This document shows positions 36,641 through 47,977 of a stretch of 64,000 bases of DNA, piece after piece. Location of the stretch: the NCBI GenBank assembly GCA_026874595.1, contig CM049307.1, forward strand, positions 65,034,870-65,098,869. The letters run 5' to 3'. Each line of letters begins with the position of its first letter. The first letter of the stretch is position 1. The notes under the pieces were generated by a model. The model did not search any database. It was given only the letters and a program-made list of their open reading frames with translations, and was not told the DNA's origin. This stretch comes from Sipunculus nudus (taxonomy: Eukaryota; Annelida; Sipuncula; Golfingiida; Sipunculidae). Both the position numbers and the translations under genes were made by a program.

Positions 36641-36839
36641 ATTTACCTAATTTCTGAAACCTGAGATTAAAAATGAATAAAACACAGTAATATTTTAACC
36701 AAATGTTTTATTTATGTATCTGGAAAAAATAAAGAAAAATAAATACAAGCACATATGATAAAACACAATATCCTATGATTATATATACAAGTCACAGATA
36801 TACATCTAAATGTTTCAATTAAACATATACATACAATAA

Positions 36840-37250
36840 AAATACAAATATAAGCACAAGCACAGGTAAGCACAAACTGTTTATCTACTTGTATATATGC
36901 ATAATTCCTTAATATTGATCTAAGATATTTCATTCACATCCTGTCTTAAATTCACAGCAAAAAAATGCAATACATATATTCACCTGTACTTATGTTTATC
37001 AATTTAACCACTGATACAGAATGTAGGTATTTTCAAATGGAACTTTGATTCTCAGAAATACACATTCCTTGGTTAAGTACAATTCATAAAAGTTCATATT
37101 CTAAAAAACACAAATAAAAGCAAAAGCACATACAAGCACAAACTGTTTATCTACTTGTATATATGTAAAATTCCTTGATTTAAGGATAGATCTAAAATAT
37201 TTCATTCCCATCCTGTCCTAAAATCACAGAGAAAAATTGCAATATATATG
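36840..37250. repeat. direct duplication of about 270 bp between two arrays
   Basis: GCACAAACTGTTTATCTACT is followed by TTGTATATATG at about 36871 and again at about 37135. Matching downstream words are ATATTTCATTC, CATCCTGTC and TCACAG. The second copy ends where the palindrome chain at 37257 begins. Confidence 0.75.
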
Positions 37251-37254
37251 TCAG

Positions 37255-37560
37255 AGACGAGATTGAAATCCAGGCGGATTTTAAATTCGCCTAGACGAGA
37301 TTGCGATTGTGATCTCGTCCAGGTGAGATTGCAATTGTGATCTTGGCTAGACGGATTTTAAACTCGCCTAGACGAGATCACAATTGCAATCTCGCCTAGG
37401 CAAGATTAAAATCCATCATGGAGCAGGCCAGGATTTTAATCTCGCCTAGGCGAGTATAAAATCTGTCTGGTGTCATCCAGGCGAGTTTAAAATCTGCCTG
37501 ATATTACTTATGCGAGTTTAAAATCTGCCTAGGCGAGATTAAAATAGTGATCTGATCTAA
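37255..37560. repeat. palindrome-chain array, CCTAGGC type
   Basis: Two palindromic unit types alternate. One is centred on AATT (GAGATTGCAATTGTGATCTC) and the other on TTTAAA/TTTTAAA (GGCGGATTTTAAACTCGCC). They are joined by CCTAGGCG or CTAGACG. The same words reappear at 44450-44560. Each unit can fold alone or pair with others. Confidence 0.85.
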
Positions 37561-37604
37561 TTTCCTAATAAATTATGCATTGTAATTGACATATGAAAGA
37601 TGTT

Positions 37605-39022
37605 TTCAGTCATATTTTAACACTGAATGGTTATGTATAGTTCACAAGTAATATATTTTTTAAATATTTACAGAATATTATTAATGTAATAATAAACATT
37701 TATATTGGAAATGGAATATTTTATATTATATATTATTTATTAACATGGTTATGTATAGTTCACATATAATATATATTTATTAATATTTACAGAATATTAT
37801 ATTATTAATGTAATAATTAATATTAATTTTTTTTATAGTTTTATTAATAAACTAGGTAATAAGAAACTTACATTGGTATTGTATATGGCATATTTAAATG
37901 ATATATGATGTGGGCTGCTGCTGATTATTTACATAATAATTTTGTTGTCAATATTAATTTGAAGGGAAACTGGTATGAGGAATGTAGTATTTTATAAAGA
38001 CAAAAGGAGACATTGCTCATTTATTATTTATCAATATAACAAATGATCAATATATAAATGATCTATTAATATATGAATCTAGAAATCATATCTTTTCTGA
38101 TATGATATAATACTGTCAAAAAAAGGCAGTTATCTTATAACACAGTCGACATAAATATTGAAGCTTCACAAAATCCCTCAAAAAAACATTAAAAAAGAAG
38201 ATCAGAAGAATATTATATACGTTAGAAGAACAGACTAAATAAGACAAAGAAATATTCACATGCATATGTCTGTGTATCAACTTTTACCTATTCTCATATG
38301 ATGTTTAATTACCAAAAAAAGAATGGTGTATCAAAGTCCATCATAAATACTGATACTCTGCTTATTTTGTACCATAAGTGTACATGTTTTAACTGTTGAG
38401 TGTTGAATACCTGGGTGAAAATAAACATTTGAACTAGATCAACCAACTAATTTGTTCTGTTTGTCCTGTAAGAATTATCAAATAGGATGTTTGTTAATGT
38501 TTATGTGTAATATACTCTTTAAATAGTGAAGTAATTTCTATCTAGACTAATCTATCTATCTGTCTATCTATCTATTTATGATTATTCAATATGCAAGTGG
38601 ATGACTTTTTTCCCCTAGATTTTTTTCATCATAATATCTCATAAGTGTGCTTCAATATACCTTTTGTTACTCTCTAATTGCCATATATTAGATCAATTAA
38701 AATTTTTTTATTAAAAATTATTAGTGATATTTACAACCCCAAGGTTGTTAAAAAAACTGGGAAAAAAATAAAGATTAATTTATGTTTAGCAAACAATTGG
38801 TATGACATGGATGCTGTAGACCACATGAAACACATCAAAGATGCAAGTAATAATCAAATATCAATTTCATAATTCTATTTCGAAAATTAATGTTAATTAT
38901 TACATGAATAATTATTACATTACTGTAAAAAAAGTTAATTATTACATTAATACAGTAATATTCTGTAAATATTAATAAATATATTACCTGTTAACTATAT
39001 ATAACCATTCAGTGTTAAAAGA
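37605..39022. mobile_element. 1.4-kb element with inverted ends of about 90 bp
   Basis: The left arm at 37612-37700 (TTTTAACACTGAATGGTTAT ... ATTTACAGAATATTATTAAT) reappears reversed at 38928-39020 (ending AACCATTCAGTGTTAAAA). A partial extra copy of the left arm is at about 37745-37830. The interior is AT-rich without coding sequence. The array at 37255 lies just outside the left arm. No target duplication was identified. Confidence 0.75.
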
Positions 39023-39059
39023 TTGGCTCAGGACCTAATGCAAACAATTTGTACCAATC

Positions 39060-39205
39060 TAATGATAATGGTGCTCAAATCATGTTTTTGGCCTGTCATG
39101 TGCAGGTGTCCTGTGGGATTTGCCAAGATCTCCCTGGATGTTGTGTTGGAGGATTTGTGGACTAAAGGATACAATTTGTGCCCTGACTGTACTTGACATA
39201 CATGT
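39060..39205 (-). mobile_element. single 165-bp-type core unit, minus orientation
   Basis: Contains CTCCCTGGATGT, CTAAAGGATACAATTTGTGC and CAGGTGTCCTG words matching the units at 42.2-42.7 kb and, reversed, those at 45.9-46.4 kb. It is an isolated unit from the tandem-core family. Confidence 0.65.
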
Positions 39206-40378
39206 ATTATAAGAATAAAGTTACTTAATTTTTAAAAGGAGACTTGCCAACGACCTACTTAGACTTTTGAATAGAAGGTTCAAAGGAAAATCGATCTATA
39301 TGTCCAATAGGGCAATTTCGGCTAAGCTGCTGGCTAGCTGCCAGGCACAGGGGTGGGCCCAAACACAGCCCTGCTTGACCAGGCACTGCTGTGTGTATGT
39401 ACTGTGTATATAGATCAGCACGCACATTGTCTATTGCAGCATATAGTTATGGATACTATATTCAGTATTAAGTCTGTAAAGGAGCTTCAAACATTTGAAA
39501 AAGAGGGGAATAATAATTGCACAGAGTAGGACAGCATGTCAATAATATTCGAAGATGCAGATGGAAAACTTTTCCTTAACAAGAAACACACTGACTTCAC
39601 CCAGGTACAAGCACAAATAGCATGCACAGGAATTCACAACTGTTCTTTCGTGGGATTCATAAATAAAGGAAAACATGTTGTTAATGTAACCTTTAATGAA
39701 GTGTTCTGGAATTAAATATTGTACAAGTTAATTAACTTTTATGAAATTCATTTGCTCAAAACCTTTACTGGTAACATTGAAAAATGTAATAATTGGCCCA
39801 GTTCATAATGCATTGTATCTCATATTCAATGCATATTTCAATTTATGCCAAGCCCTGCTATAAAACGCACAGCCCTGACACAAGAGTGAGTTTTATTGAC
39901 AAATATCTCATTTTTATTGGGATGATCCCTGACTATATCTTAAGATTTGATTTGTCTTATGGCACGTTCAACATATATTATGCATACACAGGCAACTTTC
40001 CTCAAGTTTTGATGGCTTTTACCCCAGTGTTTTCCCCAAGACTGAAAATAGGCATATTGAGCGTGGCTCTTCTGGGCAGTAGCAAAGGCCTAATGTTGAA
40101 TTCTCAAACTGCCATTATTTCATCCCTAGGCTATAAACACTATAGGGACCCGTACTGTTTCACAATGGCAGCATCATAGATGGACCCAGGATAAAGTTTT
40201 GAAACAAAGATGAAGCTTAGCATAATCCAAACAAGCATTTGTAATGTATTTGTTTATAACTGGACAAAGTACCTCTCTGATTCATTGGTCCAAATGGATT
40301 TTCTACTCTTAATTCTGTGTAGATAATGATGAACCTTGCTAAGCCCTGTTTGTTAGGTAAAAATATACAGGTAGATAA
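39206..40378. other. intron sequence without recognised features
   Basis: Includes a 128-codon open frame at 39793-40179 with no recognised domain or splice context. Not called as a gene. Confidence 0.4.
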
Positions 40379-41719
40379 GGCGTAAAAAAAAGTTCTTTGT
40401 TTCCGGTTACCCGACCGACCCTAGATATACTGTGCGACCCTAAAATTTTTATTTGGATTCTGATTGCAAAACCAGTAAAAGTTGAGGTTTGCGTGTGAAA
40501 TTTTTAGGTGAAGTACGACTTAATGACTAATGTTGACAACTTTAATCTGTCATACAGATACAAACTACGATGTTCTGAGATCGTCATTGACAGTTCAAAT
40601 ATACCCGCGAAAACGGCGTGTGGAAGGTCATATTCATCAGTGGGTTCGTCAGCTTAGAACGTAGTTCTGCGCAACAACTTTTTTTAATTTATAGGAAGCA
40701 GATAAATATCAAAAGTGTTCCACTGGAGAAATAAGCAGCTTCTTTCAAGCTATGAACGTGGCCTCCTCCGCGAATTTCTGATAGCCGTGACCCGTCTGAG
40801 AACTTATTCAAGATCGTTCAAATTTGCCCTAAGCCCCGAAAATTTGCATCTTCCTTAAGGCCTCATTAATGGCCCGCTTGTATGCACGGTTGCTAGTCGG
40901 CAATATTCGGAATTCAGTGCCGTCTTCGGCTATGCAAATGAGTTGAAATGAACCAATGACATGATGTTTCGTCACTGCATGTAACCGTGGTTACCTATTC
41001 GGGTACATATGTACCCGTATTTGTTCTGTCAATGATCACCTGAACCTGCACTCGGGGGCTGGCAGGAGTAAAAACGAACGATTTAATGAACGTTGGCCGG
41101 TCATGTAACGAAAAGTTAAACGCAAATTTGGCGGTCACACGTTGTGATCATTTTTTTTTGGGCGATATTTTTTTTATATAATGGCGGTAAATGATAAGAG
41201 CATATTCATAACTGCGATGTCCAATTTGACACCGGCGGATTGCAGATGTACATTTCTTATTTTAAACAAATATACCGATGTTATGATCACTTTATTTTCC
41301 CCAAGTTAATGCGTGCATACTACATCATGGTTCAACAGTGTCATTTCGCTATTTTTGAGGGCAAATGAATGGCCGGCCGCTCATGTTAGCCTAAGAAGGT
41401 AAACCTGTCTGATCGTCAACTTTAATTATTTGTCAGCGACCAGCTGATCATTCCTTGAAAGTTACTTCGCTTCACTTCTTATAAGAGATTGAACAAACAC
41501 CTATTTCTCCAAGAGAAAATGGTTCTAATGGGTCAATATTTGATCATACTGTACACAGATTGGCACAGATATGCATTAACATAATTCTATTTACCATTTT
41601 ATTCTGAAAATATGTCCCATAAACTGAATAAAAAAAATTTAAAGAAAAAAAAAATCCCGACCTTCCTACCCTATTTTTCTCTGGCATGTAATCGGAAACA
41701 AAGACCTTTTTTTTAGGCC
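40379..41719. mobile_element. 1.34-kb TIR transposon, TCTTTGTTTCCG family
   Basis: The left end GGCGTAAAAAAAAGTTCTTT, continuing GTTTCCGGTTAC, is matched by the inverted right end GTAATCGGAAACAAAGACC running to TTTTTTTTAGGCC. The terminal repeats are about 32 bp. The interior is less AT-rich than its surroundings, with more CpG (about 40560-41400). No transposase frame is visible, so it is non-autonomous. Confidence 0.75.
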
Positions 41720-42169
41720 TTAACCTTTACATTTGGGGGTTTGAACACTTAGGCAAGAAAGTTCAATTAGATGATGAAAATCCTGCAACATGAGCTTGGG
41801 ATAAACAAAAATGGAAAGCCAGAAAATGAAATGTTCACCATCATAGCCTCTTCTGATATGCACAAGTGTCACCAGAAATTCCAAAAAGAGAGTTAGTTTT
41901 GTTCTTTTGCATACCTTTAGCAGACCCTCCCCATTTTATTATAACATTTAGTAAAACAACAACAAAGGACAGCATGCAACGGACACACACACACACACTA
42001 CAGGGCTGCTTCATGTATGTATGGGGACATACTGACCAGTAGCTCAGCCCAGCACAGTGTTTGGGCCCACCCCAGCATCTGGCACTCTGCCAGCAGCTTA
42101 GCCGAAGTGCCCCTATTTGTACATTGTCTGTCTTGGTGCTAAAATTCATATTTCTTTGGCTTATAGCGC

Positions 42170-42700
42170 ATAAAATAAAGCTGGTGCACCATGACCTAAT
42201 TTCTGGTTTGCAAAGAGATATGCCTAGGACCTCCCTGGATGTACACTTAGATGTTTCTAGGTTTAACGGATACAATTTGTGCCCATCTGACATCCAGGGT
42301 GCTCATATGACACCTCTTTCCTTGAAGGTTACAGAATACAGATCATGTTGATCAAATTTCAGGTTTCCAAGGACATTAGCCCAGGCAATCACAGAATATT
42401 AGGTCAGAAGATTCAAGGGCTAAAGGATATAATTTGTGCCACATCTTACTGTCTGGGTGCTCAAAACCATGACATCTTTTTTCTACAGGTTGCAGAATAA
42501 AGGTCACAGTGACCTAATTTCACTTTTCCAAGGACATTTGCCTAGGACCTCCATAAATGTTATGTTAAAGGATTCTTGGCCTAATGGCTACAATTTGTGC
42601 CCCATCTGACTGTCTGGGTGCTCAAAATCATGTTTTTACTTTGTCAGATACGGGACACAAAGATCATTTTCAGGCCTTTGAATCATGTGGATTTGGAGGT
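42170..42700 (-). mobile_element. tandem core units of about 165 bp, minus orientation
   Basis: Three diverged units share TGACCTAATTTC, TTTCCAAGGACAT or TTGCAAAGAGATA, CCTAGGACCTCC, GGATACAATTTGTGCCC and CTGTCTGGGTGCTC. They are the reverse complement of the GGGCACAAAT...GGAGGTC units at 45.85-46.35 kb. The following segment to about 42910 carries AGGTCACAGGACCCACTTCT, as in element D. Confidence 0.7.
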
Positions 42701-42910
42701 TAAGAACACAGGGTCAACTTGATAATGCTTGAGTTGTGGACACATTTAAGCCAGTCATTTCATTCCAATTGCCTATCACATATGGCTCACCTATCAAATA
42801 AGGAAGAGTCCTGTTGATTTTAAGGTCAGGCCAAGGTCACAGGACCCACTTCTTGAAAAGGATTCTGGATGCATTTCAAGCTACATTTTTCATCCCAGAT
42901 CTTCAATCTA

Positions 42911-43284
42911 TGACTGATGGAACACCTACAATTGGAGCATTTTAAGCCAAACTTATTCCAAGCATTTACATATTTCAGATATCTAAAGTACTGTATATTT
43001 TCCCCCAAAATTTGCTACACAGTGGTTTTAACCAAGTTCTTGGCAGAGTTTGAAAACAGGTGACCTTGAACTTGATGTTCATTGTCAAATCTGTAAGGTG
43101 TCAATATATGCTTACTAAGAAGGGGGCTTGTTTTAAAGGATACCTATGGCATATTATCTAGGTTTTACATGTTTTACAACAAAAGTTTGTGATTGACTTT
43201 ATAAACAAGGGCCCCACAGTCACTCCGCTCAGCTGGTTTATTGTGTCTTGGAAGTGAATTGTATAAAATCCTAGCAGATGGAAA
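42911..43284. other. intron sequence without recognised features
   Basis: Probably further decayed repeat. No exon seen. Confidence 0.3.
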
Positions 43285-43286
43285 AG

Positions 43287-43560
43287 AATGTACAGTCGCG
43301 ACTTGACATTCCAACCCTTAACAATCGGAAAACCTTGCAATCCGATGGTATAATGCAATAAATGAACGGGACCCATAGAAATTAGCCTTGACAAACCGAC
43401 AGCCGTGGATTCCGACTTCGAGATGACATTTCCCGACACAAACAATGATACCAACGTATTTTCTGACTTGACAATCCGACCGGTATTTTGTCCTTTGATG
43501 TCAGTCATTGGGCTTGTGCACACAGCACCCTGGTCAATTAGGCGTGAAATGAAGGGATGC
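43287..43560. repeat. CpG-containing repeat with GACTTGACA(A/T)TCC motifs
   Basis: ACTTGACATTCCAACC, CTTGACAAACCGACAG, GACTTCGAGATGACA and GACTTGACAATCCGACCGG occur within 220 bp, alternating with TCCGA words. The CAGTCGCGACTTG start is reminiscent of pogo/Tigger-type termini, and a transposase remnant follows at 43637, so this may be part of the same element. Confidence 0.5.
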
Positions 43561-43636
43561 GTATTGTTCTAACTGTACACTAGAGCCAATTATTGAGTCA
43601 ATTTGGCTCACTAATTAAGTAAGTTTAGATCCCTAT

Positions 43637-44042
43637 GTGGCAGACATGACCTCTCGGTGTGTGGAACACGCGGAGGTGGAGAACGGTGTCATGGACCTTT
43701 TCCAGGCACTAAACAGCGCGGACCACGTGACCGCGGAGGAATCCCTCGTATTAGATAACATGGAGCCCACGGAAGCAATGCCGATGGCCGCTGATGTTGT
43801 GTCAGTGGTTAATAAAAGAGAGGCAACAGTGACAGCGAGTCTTAGGATGAAGATGGTCCTCCTAAACCAGTAACTCCCAGAGACACGATCGGGGGAATGG
43901 AAACAGGGCTACGGTATAGAGGGCAGGGCTTGCCGCAGGGGACCTTGATGCCGACCGCGGACTGCTTAAAAAAGTCCTTGAAAATCAAAATAAAAGAACA
44001 AGATACCAGACAGATATGCTTGCATTCTTTAGATGTACATGA
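43637..44042 (+). pseudogene. Tigger/pogo-like transposase C-terminal remnant
   Basis: The first frame (43637-43873) reads FQALNSADHVTAEE, VLDNMEPTEAM and AADVVSVV. This is the spacing of the acidic tail after the DDE domain in Tigger/Jerky-type transposases, where ADHVTAEEF, a VDNxxxT segment and a DIV segment are typical. A frame change then gives DEDGPPKPV and METGLRY, and a further shift gives GLLKKVLENQN, then QTDMLAFF before a stop at 44040-44042, like the usual FF ending. At least two frameshifts and no catalytic domain make it dead. The family call rests on remembered motif order, not a search. Confidence 0.55.
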
Positions 44043-44449
44043 ACTCAGTAGATCAACTGCTGGTTCATTTATTATATATATTTAGACTTTTAGTTAATAT
44101 TTGTTCAGAAATATAAGCATGTCTCATGATGGTAGAATCTGCATAGGTTGCCAATCTTGATGAGCATAGTATATATAGACATGTATATAAGAATTAAAAA
44201 ACAGTACTCCATGACGGATGTGAGATGATTAATATTTATAAAATAGACAAAAAACACACCAAAGGTGCAAATAATGCAATGACTCACACTTAATAATATA
44301 AAAAAAAATGCTTAAGAAATTACCTTCACATGTTATTAATGCTTATTATTGTACTGGAACCGAAGTAAATACATGAATAATATTTCATGTGTGGTGCACA
44401 GTATATATAAATTATATGAAAACAACATCATATCACTATTTCAAACTCA

Positions 44450-44560
44450 CCTATGCAGATTTTAAACTCGCCTTGATGATATCATATGGATTTTAATCTC
44501 TCCTCAGTGAGATTGCAATTGTGATTTCATCTAGGCATATTTATAATCTGCCTGGATTTT
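44450..44560. repeat. palindrome-chain fragment, CCTAGGC type
   Basis: GATTTTAAACTCGCCT, GAGATTGCAATTGTGAT and ATCTAGGCATATTTATAATC show this is a decayed relative of the array at 37255-37560. Confidence 0.75.
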
Positions 44561-44599
44561 AGTTGTGGCTGACAAAAACATAAAAAGGAATAGGGCAAT

Positions 44600-45165
44600 T
44601 GCGATATTTCTGTACATTTATGTCCCACCTGTAACACCAACATTTATTGTAACAGAAATCTTAATTATTTATCTTTTATACATGTACATAATCTGGTATA
44701 CTTCTCTCAGAAATCTCCCAGCTCCCACGTTCCCCCATGGTTCGATAATGATAAATCAATATTACAAAGTCATCATAATCTGTCCCATCCGTAATTCACA
44801 CAGTGTTCCACCTTGCTGGTCCCAGGTTTTACTTGATGGGAACTTTCTTTCAACTTGCATGTACCCGAGGCTATGAGACACCTGATAGGTAGAATAAGTT
44901 CAACTCAGTAGTCTTACTATTAAATATGTTTAGATAAAAAGTGTTACGGATGGGCATCATATTTGATAGAAATGTAGTTTTAATTAATATTAACATCAAA
45001 TTTATACACTAATAAAACAATAAATAAGTCACAAACCTTAAATATGCCATGGACTATTGAAAATCAAGGCACAGTATATTTCTTTTTAGAATATAATATA
45101 AGGAATTTGTCAAATTAGGCAAAAAAATGTCTATGGAGGACCGTTACGGGTGGGACAAAGGCTGG
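44600..45165. repeat. inverted set of GTCCCACCCGTAAC motifs
   Basis: GTCCCACCTGTAAC (44622) and GTCCCATCCGTAA (44782) are on the plus strand. GTTACGGATGGGCA (44943) and GTTACGGGTGGGAC (45143) are on the minus strand. Spacing is 160-200 bp. The mirror arrangement suggests a foldback element with about two repeats per arm. Confidence 0.65.
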
Positions 45166-45829
45166 TAATGCTATTTACTTTTACAACAGTTATGTTTTAA
45201 TATTCCTCTTTATTGATGATTTTATGGTGAGATAATGCTATAAAATAATCTGCACACTCATTCTGATAATTCTGATGAAAAGTTGCAGCAGTTCATTTAA
45301 AAAAAAAAAAAATAACCATGCATGGCTACTCTTTGAAATAATTGTTTAAGATATGCTTATTAGTACAGTCCATGAAGCACTGTAAAAGTACAGTAAATGT
45401 AAAATAAATGTACTCATGTTTTCCCAACCTTTCAATTTTGCCAGTTTCTTTTTGGAATCCATACCATTATTGTTACCATTATTGACCATTATTGTCTTTA
45501 TCAACTAATTTACTAAAACATCTGTCATTATATGCAGTTTCCCTTTATTATTTGCTTATAATTTAAATGATTTAAATAATATATAATGTTGAAAACATAA
45601 TAAATGAAATTTGATCCAGGGAAAGAAAAATTTTTGGCATTAAATATACATAAATAACAATTTGATAAATTGCCTTTCTGAAAATCCTAATTATTAACCA
45701 CAGAAGGCCTAAAAAGTATATTAAAACATATATAAAATGAGTTGAAGAAGATACCATCAAAGTTAACATGAAAGGAGTTGTTCAATCTTATTTAATCTGC
45801 AGCAAGCAATATTCTTTGCCTTGTTATTT
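45166..45829. other. AT-rich intron sequence
   Basis: Nothing recognised. An A-tract is at about 45299-45312, outside this stretch's main AT-rich body. Confidence 0.4.
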
Positions 45830-45839
45830 TTGAGACCTT

Positions 45840-46534
45840 TACAGATGCAGTCATCTGTTAAAAAGGCACAAATTGTAACCATTGGTCCTAGAATCTTCTT
45901 ACTTGATATCCAGGGAGGTCTGTGAAAAATATCCTTGGAAACTTGAAATTAGGTGTCTGTTACCCATATTCTCTGAGCTATGGGGCTTATAAGCTCCCCC
46001 AGCATAATTAAAAATTTGATACCAAGCAGGGCACAAATCATAACCATTGGACCTGAAATCTTCTACCTTAAAATCCAGGGAGGTCCATGAAAAGTCTCCT
46101 AGGAAATGTGAAATTAGGTCTTTGTTACCCATGTCTTAAGAGCTATTGGGCTTATAAGCACCCCTCAGAATAAATGAAAATTTTAAACCAAAGTAGGGCA
46201 CAAATCATAACCATTGGGCCCAGAATCTTCTTACTTGATATCCTGAGAGTTCCTCAAAAGTTCTCCCCAGAAACCTGAAATTCGGTCATTGTGACCTATA
46301 TTTGGGGTATGTTTGAGCACCCCAGAATTAATGCAAAATACACACAAATTGCCAGATTCCTCAGGAAAGGCTGGTTGGATTGTCATCAAATTTGTTGTTC
46401 TAATGGGTCTTGATGAACTTAAGTTAATATACATGAACAATGATGCCACCTACATTATCGTAATTAGTTGCCTGTGCAAGAACATAAGGTCAACATGTCA
46501 GTTGGCTGAGCGTCATGACCCACGGGTCCCTTGT
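45840..46534 (+). mobile_element. F1-type element G with three 166-bp units, 5'-truncated
   Basis: GGCACAAAT starts units at 45865, 46030 and 46197 (periods 165 and 167). Each has CCATTGG, AATCTTCT, GGGAGGTC or related, GAAATTAGGT and GAGCTATGGGGCTTATAAGC words. The 3' end at about 46503-46534 reads TGGCTGAGCGTCATGACCCA, then CGGGTCCCTTGT, an F1 terminus in which the hairpin GACCC/GGGTC is fully paired. No 5' hairpin was found. Confidence 0.75.
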
Positions 46535-46849
46535 ATAATTAATACTTTTATACAATTCATTTGGGCACTTTGGATTTCCTGGATCGCCATGAAAGTGCTG
46601 CGAGTCAAACAAATGTGTCAATATCAGCAAACTGTAAAATGAGACGCAACTAGAACTCATTAGACCTTGGGGGCACTTTTTTGGGTACAAAAAATATTTG
46701 TTAAAAATTAAATTGAGATTGCCCAGGGCGCTTATTACATCAAACACTTTACATCCAAACAGTCTTATATAGGTTTTATAAATTCATATTAATATTTATT
46801 TTCAATAAAGTATGTTTTGAGTACAAATTAAATATTACTAATAACTTGA

Positions 46850-46935
46850 TCCCAGTCACAATCTGGACTATACCAGATCCCAATTGTGATCTGGACCAGG
46901 CCAGTTTTAAACTGGACTTGTTTAAGATCTTCTGG
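46850..46935. repeat. short palindrome chain, CTGGAC type
   Basis: CCCAGTCACAATCTGGAC, CCCAATTGTGATCTGGACC and CCAGTTTTAAACTGGAC repeat the AATT-centre and TTTAAA-centre pattern of the 37.25-kb array, with CCAG words replacing the CTCG/GCC flanks. Confidence 0.75.
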
Positions 46936-47276
46936 CCTCCGACATATACATGAATGGAGATCAACACATATCCTCCTGACATAGGCAGTTTAGCCATTAT
47001 GGCTCATATTTTTTTTCTGTAAGCACTGTTGGCTTTTTTTTCACAGCATGTACACAAGGATTTAATCTCTTATAGTCTGAAATTTGAAAGGAATTGATAA
47101 AAAAAGTGCTTTTATTCAATCTTTACAAGACCTTGTCATACATTAATGTATTATATATGTCACAGTGAACATGGGAATCCAGTTGAGTAGTTGAGATGGG
47201 AATTTTCATGTAAACTGGTTAACCTCCAGTGGGAGCACACCACATATTCTGAATATGTATTTTTTCTTCATTTTAG

Positions 47277-47385
47277 AAGGTGGCCACGCCTATCCCTGTC
47301 TGCAGCTTTTGTATAGGGGACGGAGACCGCAATAAAGATGGTGTCCCTGAGGAGTTGATCTCATGTGCTGACTGTGGTAACAGTG
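47277..47385 (+). CDS. KAT6 exon: first half of PHD finger 1
   Basis: The acceptor TTCATTTTAG ends at 47276 and the donor G|GTGTGT follows 47385. The 109-nt exon enters in phase 0 and leaves in phase 1. It encodes residues 201-236 plus one base, including PIPVCSFC (zinc ligands C209, C212), a variable loop, and [14 protein letters not shown] (C230, C233), nearly identical to the human KAT6A segment. PHD1 of the KAT6 double PHD finger packs against PHD2 to read the H3 tail and its acylated lysine 14. Confidence 0.95.
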
Positions 47386-47864
47386 GTGTGTAGTTACAAA
47401 AGTCAATTCAGCCAAAATCTACAGCTTAACTTTGGTTTTTATCTCTGTTGACTGTAAGAGAGTTCATGATTGGACAAAATAATTGGTTATCCAAACAACT
47501 TATGGGCAATAAGTTTTGCTATGTTGGGCTTAGCTTGTTGATTTGCAAAGTAAGACTGCTTTAACTTGTGTATATAAAATGACAAAATGACAATTTCATA
47601 ATGCTTGTAATGTAGACATGGATTATTTGTGATATAGATATCTTGACTTATGATTTAAGAATGTTTGATTTTTTAATCTTCTTTGTTACAATTCTGTAAA
47701 AATGAAGCTGTTGTGTATTTAATGTAATCATTGTTAGTTTCATCAAGTACAGCTGTTTACAGATCAGTATTAGCGTCAAATATTATAACATTTATATAAT
47801 CTGGAAGTGTTTTGTGCCTCCTCTTGTAAAAGTATAATAAGGTTGTATACATGTGTATTTTCAG

Positions 47865-47977
47865 GGCATCCATCCTGCCTGAAGTTTTCCCCTCATTTGA
47901 CAGAGAGGGTGAAAGCAATGAGGTGGCAGTGCATTGAGTGCAAAGTGTGCTCGTACTGTGGGGAGTCTGGGAAGGAG
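47865..47977 (+). CDS. KAT6 exon: PHD1 end and PHD2 start
   Basis: It begins after TGTATTTTCAG and ends before GTGAGA, with entry phase 1 and exit phase 0. It completes Gly237, then HPSCLKFSP (H238, C241), [16 protein letters not shown] (C259, C262, with the Trp before the last ligand pair) and [11 protein letters not shown] (C265, C268 of PHD2). The PHD1 C4HC3 set is complete. The strong family conservation leaves little doubt on the call or the frame. Confidence 0.95.

Noticed and set aside
39793-40179. 128-codon open frame, one of the longest outside KAT6
   Set aside because: No recognised domain, no splice context, unremarkable codon pattern; lies in the 34.6-kb intron. Likely chance.
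41841-42293. 150-codon minus-strand open frame
   Set aside because: Overlaps the minus-oriented 165-bp repeat units and a (CA)n tract, so it is repeat-derived.
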